Assembly (NCBI RefSeq): GCF_020497125.1
Contig: NC_059076.1
Span: forward strand, 10,903,951 to 10,967,950
Reading direction: 5' to 3'
From: Mauremys mutica
Lineage: Eukaryota > Chordata > Testudines > Geoemydidae
Length of the DNA stretch: 64,000 nt
In this document: piece after piece, positions 35,035-47,641 of the stretch
How positions within the stretch are numbered: the first letter of the stretch is position 1
Layout of the letters: each line of letters opens with the position of its first letter
The notes under the pieces: generated by a model
The model's database searches: none
What the model saw: the letters and a program-made list of their open reading frames with translations, nothing else
Told to the model about the DNA's origin: nothing
Program-made: the position numbers and the translations under genes

Positions 35035-35150
35035 GTGGCCCTATTACCATAGTATCTGAGCAGCTCACAACCATGACATGAATTTATCCTAGGTCTCCCA
35101 AGTTCCAGGTTAGCCCTCTAACCCCTGGACCAGCCTTCCTCTCCTTTCCC
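35035..35150 (-). repeat. MIR/L2-like fragment (minus)
   Basis: Contains TGGCCCTATTACCATAGTAT, CTGAGCAGCTCACAACC and CTCTAACCCCTGGACCAGCC, reverse-oriented SINE phrases. Diverged. Confidence 0.45.
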
Positions 35151-35859
35151 CTGGTACAGACCGTTTCGGAGCCCGTTATCAGGGTTCAAAAGTTAAAAAA
35201 TACCAGAAGCAACTGAAATCTTTGGGAAGCTCTCTAGAGTAAACAGCGTCCGAGTCTTCAGCACTTCATTACTGCTTATCTTTTGATTTTGTTAAGTGCT
35301 GTTTTTGGCCCCTCACGGATGAACTGTTGCCAGGATGTTCTGAATACTATTACTGCCAAAGGCAGAATAAAGTGAATGTATTCATTGACACAGTAGCAAA
35401 ACACTCTCTCTTTGGGTAGGAGATCATATCGTTGGCATTGAGTTACACTTTATCATCAAAGCGCGGGAGTTTGCAAGCCCTGGAATGAACACAGTTCTAA
35501 TGGGTAATGGATCTGTTTTTTGCAGATGAGGCAGAGTTCATCAACCAAACATTTGACATTCAGTACACTCCACTCTGGTTATGAAGGACAGAGACTTTAC
35601 TTTCAATAAACACTTTCTTGTCATTCCAATGCCTTAAAAGGGAGGGTCAGGAGAGCTGGTAGGCAGCTGTGCAGAGAGCTACTGTACAAATGTTCCCTGT
35701 AAAATATTTTTCCATAATCTATTTACATTGCTTTAGTCCAACAAACACTATAAATGAAACTATTATGACGAACTGTATTCTAGTAGCAGCAAGCGGACCC
35801 TTTGTGCACGGGACTGTTCAAATTTATAGTAAGAGAAAGTCCTAGCCGGAGAGCTTACA

Positions 35860-36003
35860 GTATGAACAGGCAAGGCAGACAGAAAAATCAAGGCACAGAG
35901 AAGTGAAGTAACTTGCCTAAGATCATACAGTAGATCAGGGGCAGAGCTGGAAATAGAATCCAGATGTCCTAAACCCAAGTCCAGTGCCTCATCCATTAGA
36001 CTG
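35860..36003 (-). repeat. MIR-like CORE-SINE fragment (minus)
   Basis: Contains GCACAGAGAAGTGAAGTAAC, TTGCCTAAGATCATACAGTA, GGGCAGAGCTGGAAATAGAA and CCATTAGACTGG, the reverse-oriented MIR core of sauropsids. Confidence 0.72.
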
Positions 36004-36665
36004 GGTTTTTAGTAGCAGACCATTTTTTATTTTTACCCTTATGGTGACCTTGAAACCAGTTCAGTAAAAACAGCTCTGGCTGCATTAAACCAGATCTGAG
36101 CTGTGGCTGTAACCTGCTTTGAAATCAGCTTAGCTGAACTACTTTGAAAACTGGTCAGAAAATTTCCCCAGGAAAGCCAGGCCCTGAATCCATGGTAGTG
36201 ACCATCCACATGCCTTCTCCCAGGTCCTCCTACATGCTGAGCTCTGCAAAGCCCATCTCCATGGTGTGCAGGGTGTGCAAATGCCCCTATGCACCTGTTC
36301 TGAATCTGCCATTCTCCATGTTGTGTAAGTGGGGCAGCCCTGCTACGTTTGGTGAATGCCACACAGCTCAAATATAGAACATGTGCCAGTGGATCAGACC
36401 TGGAAACAATGTGTCTGCTCTGTTTTCAGCCTGATTCACCTCGTTCTGTATGATCTATAATGTACATCATCAGTGGCTACTTGATGTGGGGTTTTTTTTA
36501 GTAGAGGTACTATGGAGGAGGCTGCATATGTCACCGGAGTTTCAGAGTAGAGTTGGGTCTCTATGCTGCCAATGCCTCTGCCTGCTTATTTAGAAGGCTG
36601 GCACGCCATGCCTGCACACCTGTTTTTGCTCTCTGGTTTTATGCTCTTAGGCCCGTTTTTTTACA

Positions 36666-36874
36666 GTATTTAGGCATTGCTGTGCTTGGCATTGAAACAC
36701 CTCACTAATTTAGGAGCCCAAATCTCATTTTCAAAAAGATTTATGCACTTAGGAGCCTAAATCCCATCAACTGTCAATGGGATTTTGGCTCCTAAGCACC
36801 TAAAGCCCCTTTGAAAATGAGATTTAGGCTCCTATATCAGGCATTGCAATGTTGGGGCAGCAATGCCTAAATAC
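36666..36874. repeat. Foldback MITE, 209 bp
   Basis: Outer arms 36666-36682 and 36858-36874 (GTATTTAGGCATTGCTG) are perfect 17-bp reverse complements. Inner pairs include AAATCTCATTTTCAAA with TTTGAAAATGAGATTT and CTTAGGAGCCTAAATCCCAT with ATGGGATTTTGGCTCCTAAG. Nearly the whole unit folds on itself. Confidence 0.88.
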
Positions 36875-36999
36875 CTTCGAAATCTGGACCTTAAATGTTA
36901 CCCCTTGCAAGCATTCACAAATACATTCAAACTGAACCAAGCACACAGTGGCATGTTTGGAATATGCAAGGCAGGAGCATATTTTTGGAAAATATATAG

Positions 37000-38815
37000 T
37001 CCTGGACATGACAGAGAGAGAGGTTGGAAGCGCAGACGTGACCACGGTAACAACCCAAACTAACAGTATGAAAAATGACTGTGGTGTCAGTGCAATTAAT
37101 AATCCGCTCAGCCGAGCACACATTTCTATCCGGGGTTTGAAACAGCTGGAAAGATGTGAACGATTAACAAGTTTCACTTAGCGCCCTGAAAAGCCACAGA
37201 GACCAAAAGGGGCAGGGGAAGCCCAGATCCTTTCTTTGAGGTTAGTTCAACATTCTCTCCTTTCATCTCTTTCAGGAATACCGAACGGAGCAGTCGCCCT
37301 GCTCTCACCTACTGGAATGAGTCATGAGCTCGACTGAGCGGAGATACAATTCTAATAGTGTTTGCAAGAATAGTCTTCCAAATATTTAACTGGCAAGATG
37401 AGTAATTGCTATGCAAATTCCCTTGAGGGCAGTGACAGTGAAGTTGACTGTCTTAGCAATGCCAATACCAACCTGGCACAGCAAGAAAGGAAATTCCTGT
37501 TAATGGGTACAAGTGTGTATAGAGGAAGAGGATTTCAGCTTCATTGCCGGTGCCCTGCATTGCAGCTTCATGGTATTCACCACCAAAATCCTGTGATTTT
37601 CCTTTTGATGCTGTGGCACAGAGCCACTGGTGCCAACTAGCAAAGGGTTCACTGTTCTTTACCAGCAACTCCTAGCTCAGACATAACAAACTCACTACAC
37701 CTAATACACTACTTTCGTGGTCCTTATTCAGAAAGGGCAGCATGAGAGGCCTCTGATGAAAGCCTGTAACTTTCCAATAGTCGTTATCTTTGTGAGATGT
37801 GTGTGTGGGTAATATTGAAGGAATAATGTAACTATATTGAAAACGATGCCGTATGCTCTTGGAGTGAAAGTGAGTCACTAGTGAATCATACCCAGAAGTC
37901 AGTGGAAAACTATCCACAAAACTAAGAGCACCGAAACCCCTTGGAAGCGAGGAGGAACGACAGGGCAGCAAGGGGATTGCCATCAGTGAATCGAGACAAA
38001 AGACTGATTCAGTAGGGCACAGGGTGGGAAAAGACCTGTGCATCCATCTACTGAGGAGAAACCTTAATGAACAGGGAGGATCCAGGAAAGACTGGGCCCT
38101 GGCTCCTTGGGGCTAGAAAACGCGGCAAAAGACTGAACTTTGGGATAGTTAACCTACTTCCTTAGCTAGGAAAGGGTAGGGCCTAGGTTGTGGTTTGTGA
38201 TTTTGTTTTGGATGTAACCATTTGTTTCCATCACTCACTTGTTTCTATTTGAATCACTGTTCTTTCCTCAAACAGATTTCCTTTTGTTTTCTTATAGTTG
38301 AACTCAAGAGCTGTGTGTGACAGAGGAGCGGGGGGCTATGGTTAAACTGGGGGACGATGCTCCCTTGGGCACGGAGGATCTGGGATTCTGTGGGTATCCA
38401 TGGGAACACTCTGAAAGGAGTTGGGGGCTGGGGCACATCTATTGTCAAGAGGCAGGGCTGGTGTAGCCCAGAGGAGAGTGCTTGAGAAGCTGACAGGCTG
38501 GTGGCGAGAGGGGGCAAACACCCAGCTGACAAGAGCAAGACTCTGTCACGCTGCAGGGAGGTGACAACACGATGACTCAAAGCCCTGGGTGTGCCAAGAA
38601 GCGTCACAGTGGCAGCTTCGGCTCTCTCTGCCAAAGACAACGCAGGGCTCTGCATTATGCAGCACAGGGGAAAGCAAACCAAAACCATGCTAATGTATAT
38701 ATCCTTCTGTGGTGCACAGCTGCCTGAGAGAGCCTGGGAGAGCAGGCAGCCTCCACTCCACTCCACTCCTCTCCACCACACAGTTCAGGGCCAAATTTTC
38801 AGGTGTTCAGCATCA
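37000..38815. other. Intronic stretch, nothing recognised
   Basis: Mixed composition; the longest open frame (175 codons, minus, 38254-38781) has no recognisable domain and I treat it as chance. Confidence 0.35.
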
Positions 38816-38820
38816 AAACT

Positions 38821-38907
38821 GGGACCAGATTTTCAAAATGTCTCAGCACCCAGCAGCTCTCACTGGGACACTGTTTGGGTGCTGAGCTCTTCTGAAAATC
38901 TGGCCCC
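38821..38907. repeat. Foldback repeat, CAGATTTTC/GAAAATCTG type
   Basis: GGGACCAGATTTTCAAAATG faces TTCTGAAAATCTGGCCCC; TCTCAGCACCCAG faces TTGGGTGCTGAGC inside. A relative at 63485-63650. Confidence 0.75.
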
Positions 38908-39765
38908 AGTTGCGGGCAAGCACCTTTGAACATCTGGTGGCTGGCGTGGGATTTCTGCTCCCACTGAAGTCAACGGGAAGTGTCCCATTGCTTCCACAGA
39001 ATCGAGGGTGAGGGTAATGCTGAGCCCTTCCGTATTTCCCACAGCCTGTCTCTCTGGAAGGGCACAAGTGTATCTACATGGGAACCAGGTGGCTGTCTTA
39101 ACCCTTCTTCTTGTACCCTGTTTAAAGCCAGCTGTAAAATTTGGCTTAAACGTGCAAGATGCTGCATGCTCTGACCTGATCCAGTAAAGCACTTATGCTC
39201 TTGCTTAGCTACGCACATGAGCATTCCCACTGATCTCAGCTGTACAGATGTAGGCGTAGCCGATCTGCACATAGTACGCAATCCTGCTCTGTGGAAATGC
39301 AGCCGTGAATGAAATATACTTGTTTGTTTCCTGGCTCGTTCCCATTTTGCTGTTTTTTCCAAACTTTGAAATGATTTGTTTCAGGCCTTCCAATTGAACG
39401 GATGAGGGGCAGCATGTTCAAATAAAATACTAACTGGCACCTGCTTATCCATTGTACTGATCCTTTGCTGGAAACTCATGGATAAATACCAATGGCACAA
39501 ACAGTATTTCAGAAGGTTTGTTTTTTTGTTTTGGGGGTGGGGGGTGGGTAGTATACTGTAGTATCAATGTACTTCTGTGGAACAGGCATCTTTAAACCTT
39601 TACAGTTGAGCTGAAACATGACTCTCCAAGAAAGGGAATGTCAGAGTAGGGAGGAAAATAAAGGATCATCCAATATCATTTTTCTAACACTCTAAAAGAC
39701 TCTTAAAGATTAAGTGTATCTCAGTGGAAAAAAGTAAATGGTAGATAATGACCAGGAGAGTTGGT

Positions 39766-39893
39766 CCCTGATTCAACAAGATACTAAAGCACATGCATAA
39801 TTTTAAACCTGTCAGTAGTTCCATTGAAGTCAATGCTACTCATGTGCTGAAAGTTACGCTTGTGCTTAGGTACCTTACACAGAATCAGGACCA
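39766..39893. repeat. Foldback element, TCCTGCAAAGACTT type
   Basis: GGTCCCTGATTCAACAAGAT faces CTTACACAGAATCAGGACC, with AGCACATGCATAATTT and CTCATGTGCTGAAAG inside and CCATTGAAGTCAATG at the centre. Confidence 0.7.
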
Positions 39894-39899
39894 TTCTCT

Positions 39900-41158
39900 G
39901 TTTGATAAGTTGTCAGCAGCATCACCAGCAGAGGGAGACAGAGTTCACACAGGCTGCACACAGAGACTGGTGCCATGGTTAGTCTCCTATTCCACAAGCA
40001 ATCACAGAAGCTACAGCTATACCCAGACGTATCAAGCTTTGCATGGACGTGGTACACGGCATGTTTCTATTTTTCCTAAGTCAACTGCAATCTGCTCTTA
40101 TACCTGCCACTTCCACCCATCACTTTACTAATTTTTGTGGTGCCCTGATTGATACCAGGCTCAAACAAGACACAGCAACAGAGATCGATACAGCCCTATG
40201 AGAAAGCGAGAGAGTGGTTGCTAGAGGAACGGAGCAATAAACTGGTAAAAAGAAGAGTTACAAACCAAGTTTTAAGGCCTGGGCAGAGGCTCACTAACTT
40301 CAGTGGCGTAGCCTGTTCTACACAGGAGTCCGTCCATGTGCAACAAGTTGCAGGATTAGGGCCTCTTCATTTAGGGCCTGACCCAAAAGTCATTGAAGTC
40401 AATGGAAGTCATTGATTTCCCTTGGCTTTAGGTCAGGCCCCTTCCCTCCCGGAGCGTGGGATATAACTAGCAGGAGAGGAAAGGGGGAATAGAATTCATA
40501 TAATATCGCACAACGCAGGATTTAAGTCATAAATTGAATCTAATCACTAGTGTCTAATTGTAGGGCTGGGAACTTTGATGTCTTTTTTTTTTGGTTACAT
40601 GCTGTGTTTATTTATAGCTATAAATAAGACATTTTAATTTCATGTCATAATTAAATAGTCTTTCTGCAGATATATGCAACATTTTTATTTTATCCTTTAA
40701 TGTGTTCATATATCAATGAGTGCGGAGAATCACCTACTGTAAGAATAAAAATGATCTAAACTGGTGATAATATTCTGATCAGAGAGAAAGTTCCCCCATT
40801 CCGAGGAATTCTTTTACTGTTAAAATGCATTACATGTTTCTACCATTCTGAGTATTATAGAGAGCCTGATAACAAACTAAGAGAAAGCAACAATTACCCA
40901 CGAGGGAGTTATAAATAAAACTATAAAATATGCAACTGATCCATAATTCATTTGGTAGCAGACATCTAGCCATCTGGGCTGGGATAAACATGCGACTTAG
41001 GAATAGGATGGCTGGTGATGAGGATTTTATGGACGGAATGGATACAGTCATTGTAACTTTGTGTGTCGCTAGATTTTAAGCTTTGTTTTACACAGTCGGT
41101 ACCTCCATTTCTCTATTCCTCTGATTATATGGGATAAGCCTTCATAAAAATCACAAAT
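39900..41158. other. Intronic stretch, nothing recognised
   Basis: 40500-41100 is very AT-rich. 40365-40440 holds a short CATTGAAGTCAATGG palindrome. Confidence 0.35.
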
Positions 41159-41160
41159 GA

Positions 41161-41220
41161 AATCCTGGCCTCATTGAAGTCAATGGGAGTTTTGCCATTG
41201 ACTTCAATGGAGTCAGGATT
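41161..41220. repeat. Near-perfect short palindrome, AATCCTGGCCTCATTGAAG type
   Basis: A 26-bp arm, AATCCTGGCCTCATTGAAGT on, faces its reverse complement around GAGTTTTG. A related palindrome lies at 54750-54816. Confidence 0.8.
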
Positions 41221-41831
41221 TTACCTCATATATGTATGTTTCTATTTCTGTTGTGCATGTGTTTGTGTGCGCAGCTTAATAATATGGGATTCTGCGGGTT
41301 TATGTCTATTTTTAAACTGTGTTCATTGAGGTTAAATATCAACATGCACAATTCAATCTATAAATGAAAATATCTTCTCCTCCCCCACCCCACTTAAAAA
41401 TACAGGGACTAAGGGCTTGATCCTAAGAACACTGACATCAATAAGAATCTTTCCATGATCTTCACTGAGGCTTGGATCTAGCCACAAGCAAAGTGTGAAG
41501 ATGACAGGAGGCTATTTTCAAAAGCACTCCGTGCTGCCGTAACTGTTCTCACTAAAGTTAATGGGAAAACTCCCACTGACCTCCATGGGAACAATGAAGC
41601 CAATGCTGAGCGCTTCTGAAAATCCCATCCGGAGAGTAAATGACCATATCATTCTCACTGGAAAAGAAAAGCAAAGTTATTGCTGGAAAAACACAACAAC
41701 TGAGCTCCATCCTTAAGGATGTTTGTGTACTTTATTTCATCTTCCTCCATTAGTCTACTTTAAAAAAAATAATCTGTTCATATAGCTAAGAAAATTAAAG
41801 CGAAAGAATAGAAATTCTTCACGGTCACAGA

Positions 41832-41953
41832 TAGGGTGACCAGATATCCCAATTTTATAGGGACAGTCCCGATTTTTGGGTCTTTTTCTCATATAGGCTC
41901 CTATTACCCCCCACCCCATCCCGATTTTTCACACTTGCTGTCTGGTCACCCTA
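41832..41953. mobile_element. GGGTGACCAGA-type MITE, copy 3
   Basis: Terminal inverted repeats TAGGGTGACCAGA and TCTGGTCACCCTA, with TA at both junctions. It is in the opposite internal orientation to copies 1 and 2 (TATAGGGACAGTCCCG first). Confidence 0.83.
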
Positions 41954-41959
41954 GTCGTG

Positions 41960-44610
41960 GGTGGGGAGGGGAGGGAGGAGGAAGGAGAAGCAATAAGCTG
42001 GTAAAATGAAGAGTTACAAACCAAGTAAGTGCTAGTTACACCTGAATTCTGACCAATTTGCATCCAGAGTGCAGCCAAAACTAGAAGGGACACTGTGGCT
42101 GAATTTAACAGCGGGGTCGGTTTCTCATTTCCAGTAAGGCTTTTTTACACCCCGGCACTGGAGAAAGAACTTTAGTGTAAATAAGAATCAGTCCCAGCTC
42201 TTTGTAGTGATAGACACCCAGCAACTGAGACAACGGGAACCATCAGGTGTTTCTGCAGAAATATAAATGCACACTTCCACTTGGGTGAAAAGTCCTTCTC
42301 CAACACCTTTTTTTTTTAAACAAGTGTAAAGCACTGTTGGCTCAGAGATGTTTATGCCACACAACTGTGCCTCATTATTAAAATGAAAGAAAAGTGGGGA
42401 AAATGAAAACAAAAATGATGTGAGAATGGAAGGGAATATCATCCCTTTTACTGGTGACAGATCATTTCCCCACCAAGTCTAGCACTGGTGAAACAACTGC
42501 CACTTTCTGGTGGTGGGTGAAATGAGCAAGAGTGGTTGCATTTAAAAACATAGAAAGACGCAAATCCAGGTCTTGTTTCTTGTCTGAGACCTTCGGGTAG
42601 AGTGCTTATGCTATACACTCTACTTAGAGACGATTCCCTGTTTGAAATTCCCTGCCAGGCTGAGTGAAGACATTCAGGCATGCAAGGCAAGCAATCCCTG
42701 AACTTTACTGGACTTCACCTAGACGTTTTTCAGTGGCAAAGTCAGAAAATAAACACACTAGACATGTGTGCGCACACAGCCACACGCACACGGATGAGGA
42801 TGCTGCCTTCATCACCATTACAAACACGTTTCCCTATGTAGTATAATTTTCACAGGGCTGCAGCCCTCTACATGGTGTCTACCCACTCTAAGTGCACAAG
42901 GTTTTTGACATAAGATTATAACAAGATGTACATTGTAGGTGCCTCCTCACCAACCTGTGCTGGGTTGGTTTTCATAGCCAAGAAAAGCCTAACAACTAAG
43001 GACAAACATGCTGAAACTCCCTCTTTCCCCAGCCACGTTGCCCAGTCTGTGCTGTTGGAGTTGGGACAGAGGATCAGGACTCTTGACAGCAGCCCAGTTG
43101 ATACTGCATCTCATATTTTTTTCGGATACAGAAAGACACAGTGCTCAGCAGTGACCTGGCCAGATTTCCAGATTGGCTGTGCTGGCTGCCGGATCCCTCA
43201 GCTAATGTGGCTACTTGGCTTTCATCCACATCAGCTAGGACAAAGTTCTCATCATTATCCTGGCCTCGAAGGGGCAGAAACAAATCACAGAAAATCAAAT
43301 TCTCCTGTATCTTGGGGTGGCCCTGTTCTCCCCCTTTAAGCAGCCAGAGCCAGTACTGGGGTGCCAAGAAGCCCATGGTCTCAGGCCCCTCTGATATGGG
43401 GTACTAGAACAGTAAAAGAGAAACTCTGCTTTTGTTAAGTACAAAAAGCATCCAGATCTTTTTCTTGAAAAAAACAGCTTTGAAAACGCAAAGCGACAAA
43501 GGCTGAACAGTCGGATTCAGAGTGGCATCCACTTCTGCAGCAGGAGGCTGGTGGGGACCTACCAATCCACCACGCATATGCCCCCCGCCCCCTCATAAGG
43601 CCGAACCTGTTATCAGCCTGACCTCAAGTGCAGCTTGGTGCTCTGAAGCTCAAGACTAGCATGGCCTTTGGAACGGCTGACCTATTCCAGAATGTGCTTT
43701 GCAAGTGTTCAATCCGGCATGCCCACTACCTGTCACTAACAATGGTGGAGAAATGTAGCCATTAATATCAATAAAGTACATGTAACCCTTTCAGTATCTC
43801 TCGTCACTGCAAAGCCACGTCATGTTACAACATGACGTTGAAAAGTCAAGTGAGATGGCTTGATGTCTGCCATGACCTTGCAGGTGAACCAGTTGTGTTA
43901 ACTTTGCATCCAGCTGGGTATGGTTAAATCCTGATCCACTACAGTGGTGACCATGACAAGCTGGCACATTTCTAAAAAGAATTTTCTTCTGCCAGGGAAA
44001 GGAGAAGATCAGAAGACTCCATGAAGCCCACTAGAGATCTCACCATGCAAATCTATTTTACCTGAAAGTGCTTAGATACTGTGTTTGAGGGAAGCTATAG
44101 AGAATATTTATACAGACAGACATTCCTCCTTTATAATGCCCTGCACCTTCCCATAGTATCGATAGAAGACGTACAGTATTTGCAATGCAGTCTCCAAAAG
44201 GTTAAAAACCATGGAGACATGCAGCCAGTGTCACAGATAAGAGGGGAGAAAAGCTGTAGGATTAATTTATAAAATAACGAGAATTTCTCCATCTTCAAAG
44301 ATACTTATCGGGTTTAACTTTGGATAACACTAAACAAAAAAAAAAAGCAGGAACCATTCATTTACTTTAGTTGGGAAGTGATAACGGCTACGATGCAATG
44401 CCAGATAGATAGAACCTTTCATTTGAGTCATACCCGCTAGCTCAACACAATTCATTGTTTGAATAGGTAACTAAACGGCAGTTTTCAATATGTGTTAAAT
44501 CCTCTGGCTTTCTAGGCATGAAGAGTAAATAAGCTCTCTCTTTCTTTCTTACAGATAAGGGAAATCAATAACAAATAAGGCTGAAACATGGGGCACATAG
44601 GATTTCCAAT
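41960..44610. other. Intronic stretch, nothing recognised
   Basis: No gene or repeat boundary supported; a short A-run at 44336-44346. Confidence 0.35.
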
Positions 44611-44620
44611 CTTCCATGAC

Positions 44621-45310
44621 CGGAGCTGAAAGTAACTCAAAGGACTTACCGGTACACCGGAATCCTGAGCAGGGGGCGGGGCCTCAACCAGAAGGGGCGT
44701 GGCCTCAACCAGAAGAGACGGTCCTTTAAATCCCCGGGCCCTTTAAATCTCCGCCAGAGCCCCAAGCCCTGGGGTAGTGGTGGCAGCTGGGAGTCCCCAG
44801 AGCTCTGTCGGTGATTTAAAGGAGCTGGGGCTCTGCTGCAGTAGCAGCAGCTGGGAGCCTCGGGCCCTTTAAATCACGGCTGGAGCTACCAGCTGCAGAG
44901 GTGGCTGGGAGCCCCAGGGCTCGGGGGCGATTTAAAGGCCTCGGGACTCCAGCCACCGCTACTGCAGCAGAGCCCCTGGTCCTTTAAATCAGTGATGGAG
45001 CCGCGGGGGCTCTCGGCTGCTGCCGCCGCCACCCCAGGGCTTAGGGGTCTGGCAGAGATTTATAGGGCCCAGGGCGTCACTGTGGTAGCGGCGCCTGGAG
45101 CCCCTGGCCCTTTAAATCACCACCGGAGCCCTGCCGCTGCTACCCCAGGGCTCTGGCGGCCGAGCTTGGGTGGTGATTTAAAGGACCCGGGGCTCCAGCC
45201 ACTGCCAGGAGCCCCAGGCCCTTTAAATCGCTGGCCTGGGGAAACCGGTCCAGTCCGCTGGCTCTTGGCAGGATGCCGTACCGGACCATACCGGCTTACT
45301 TTCACCTCTG
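44621..45310. mobile_element. Non-autonomous hAT-like element (690 bp) with a TTTAAA array
   Basis: Ends CGGAGCTGAAAGTAA and, inverted, CAGAGGTGAAAGTAA match at 13 of 15. Perfect 8-bp duplications TCCATGAC lie at 44613-44620 and 45311-45318. The GC-rich interior holds nine TTTAAA sites, alternating between CCCTTTAAATC and its inverse GATTTAAAGG, spaced irregularly. No transposase. Confidence 0.9.
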
Positions 45311-45319
45311 TCCATGACC

Positions 45320-46290
45320 ATTCTGACCTTTGCCATGTTCTGACCAAAAAGACATTCCATCCATATGCCTTATACTTTATGTTAGCAAACGAATCAGTCT
45401 GCAGTAGGATTGTCAGACACTGGACAATCAGAACAACAATCAAGATCAGATGTCACAGGTCCATCTAAGCTGTCACTAACACAAGCAGGAATTTTCATAT
45501 TTTTCCTTTTTTTTTGGTCAGTAACATCTTGAAATGTGCCAGTGCTCATTACCAGTGGATAACTGATTGTACTGGTATTAAAACTTCCCCCAAAAAAGCA
45601 AGGACTTTTCATGACAACAAAAACAGCTTTGAAGTTTGTAACAATCCATCTGTGATAAATGCAAGCACGATTTTAAGCCATTTTAGTTGATCCCTGTCAA
45701 TATGTGTGTCATTCGGTATGTATGTCAAAACCTGTGAGCTGCCTGGAGTCCTGGTCATACATATCACAAATGATAGGTCTCTATATAAAAATTCAGGGCA
45801 ATAACTCAGTTTGTGCAAAGATCAGAGGAGGCAGAAGACCTCAGGGGACTCAGATATCAGGATTAATAGTTACAGTGCTATTTAATCATAAAGCTTGGAG
45901 AAGAACTCAGAATAATTTCACCCAATATTTGCTTGGGCAGCAAAAGGAATTAATTACAGCAGTGCTCACAACTCCTTTTCGGGTTTGCGTTCTGTGAATA
46001 TTCTCTCAAGCCAGTCTACTGGCAGGAATGTGCACCGAAACAGTGATCAACACAGACTATTTTTGGAAAGCGAATTTTGAACTTGCAAGCATGAGTATTC
46101 ACACTGAAACCTGATGTCATGAGTTACATTTGTGCCATCAGGGAACAAAGACAGTATAACCTAGTTGACTGGTCATCACGCAACAAGGACCTAATATTCC
46201 CAGACCTTATTCATCAGAGTCTTACTCCCAACATTAGTTTCACTGATTTCAGTGGGGCTGCTCAGCTGAGTAACAGCTTACAGGGTTAGG
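45320..46290. other. Intronic stretch, nothing recognised
   Basis: AT-rich; no supportable features. Confidence 0.35.
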
Positions 46291-46295
46291 CCTTA

Positions 46296-46489
46296 GGGGG
46301 ATAGCTCAGTGGTTTGAGCATTGGCCTGTTAAACCCAGGGTTGTGAGTTCAATCCTTGAGGAGGTCACTTAGGGATCTGGGGCAAAAATCAGTACTTGGT
46401 CCTGTTAGTGAAGGCAGGGGGCTGGACTCAATGACCTTTCAAGGTCCCTTTCAGTTCTAGGAGATTGGTATATCTCCTATTATTATTAC
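46296..46489 (+). mobile_element. tRNA-derived SINE with CR1-like tail (Cry-type, turtle)
   Basis: The 5' part is tRNA-like: box A TAGCTCAGTGG (46302-46312) and box B GAGTTCAATCC (46345-46355), the internal RNA polymerase III promoter. A linker containing CACTTAGGGATCTGGGG is followed by a CR1-like 3' tail (GGGGCTGGACTCAATGACCT), then a TATTATTATTA end. This is the structure of the tortoise-type Pol III SINEs of cryptodiran turtles. It does not encode protein and depends on CR1 machinery. A second copy lies at 49051-49236. Confidence 0.9.
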
Positions 46490-46499
46490 AGCTGAATTT

Positions 46500-47630
46500 T
46501 ATATGTAGAAAACAGGCAACTAACTGCTCATGGTCAATCTACAGGCCACGAATGCACCGTGGGGACAATTTGCCAAAGCGTTTCGCAGAATGAATATTCA
46601 TGAGACAATCATAAGCTGCCCACAGACCATTTGTGAATAAGGAAGAGGCTAAATTCCTCAAATAGTGATGTGCTCTGAATTATTCCCTAAGCTGGACCCT
46701 GTCATCAGGTGCAGCACACCTTCCAGTGCACCGGCCGACTGAGGGGCACTGCACCGCATCTGTGGCCAGGGAGATGGTGCCGGGTACAGCTTTTACAGTT
46801 TTACCCGCTGTAGAAGAAACTTTGGCCAGCCTGGAGTTGGTGCATTGGTGGAGGGAGGGCGCCAAAACAATCCTCCGGCTCTTGCACCCATGCACCAGAG
46901 TCTCCCTGGGGAGCGGAGTCGCTGCTTCCAGGCTGAAAGTGGGAGGGATGGGACGGGAACGTGAGTGAGAAGCAGCCTGTGGAAAGGATGGCAGGGCAAC
47001 CTCTGTAGGGCAAGCGACAGCCCAGAGCCATCCAGAGGAATTATATCTGAGTTGGCCCAGCCTGCCCCAGGGCCCAAGCAGCAAATACCCACCAGCACGT
47101 CTGAGGGGGTGTGGGATACACTGAGGGCCTTCACACTGCATGGGGGCTGGGCCTTACTCAGACCTGCTGGAAGAACAAGGAAACTTCTCATCTGGTGCAG
47201 CTTGTGTAACACGCAGCCACAACTGCTCAGGGGAGCACAGGTGCTGTTCCTCCCTGCGGGGTGTCAGACTGTGGCCCCACTCCCTTCCCCATCTGCCCAG
47301 TGAGCAAGCTGGCGACAGTGCAGCCTGCAGACTGGGCCACAGGGAGTTTGGGGAAAGACCATATATAATCCCTGAGGCACACACAAACCCCAAACGCCCA
47401 TTGGGGTGGTGTCCCTCTGCAGGGCAGTGCTTCTCAGGCACATTCCGGCTCTGAGAGCGCTTGGACCGAAGTTGTACCAACTGTCCGACTGCCATAGCAA
47501 ACAATCAGCGCGGGCGAGGAGCGTCCAGTTCAAAGTGAGTTAAGAGGTTCTGATTTCTCTGAATTGGCGCAAAGGGATTCTCATACAGCAGTCTGGTTGG
47601 GTTAGGTTTTTTTCGTTGCAATGTTCCTAA
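46500..47630. other. GC-rich intronic block, unexplained
   Basis: 46680-47540 is richer in G+C than its flanks and shows overlapping open frames on both strands (up to 153 codons, minus) with no recognisable domain. It could be an unrecognised repeat or a regulatory element. Confidence 0.3.
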
Positions 47631-47641
47631 CTTTAAATATC

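Noticed and set aside
38254..38781. 175-codon open frame on the minus strand
   Set aside because: Serine/leucine-rich chance composition without domain; overlaps open frames on the other strand.
46296..46370. Genuine tRNA gene
   Set aside because: Box A and B are present, but the body continues directly into a SINE linker and CR1-like tail, and the cloverleaf is degenerate.
46680..47141. 153-codon open frame on the minus strand
   Set aside because: GC-rich block with open frames in several registers; no family resemblance.
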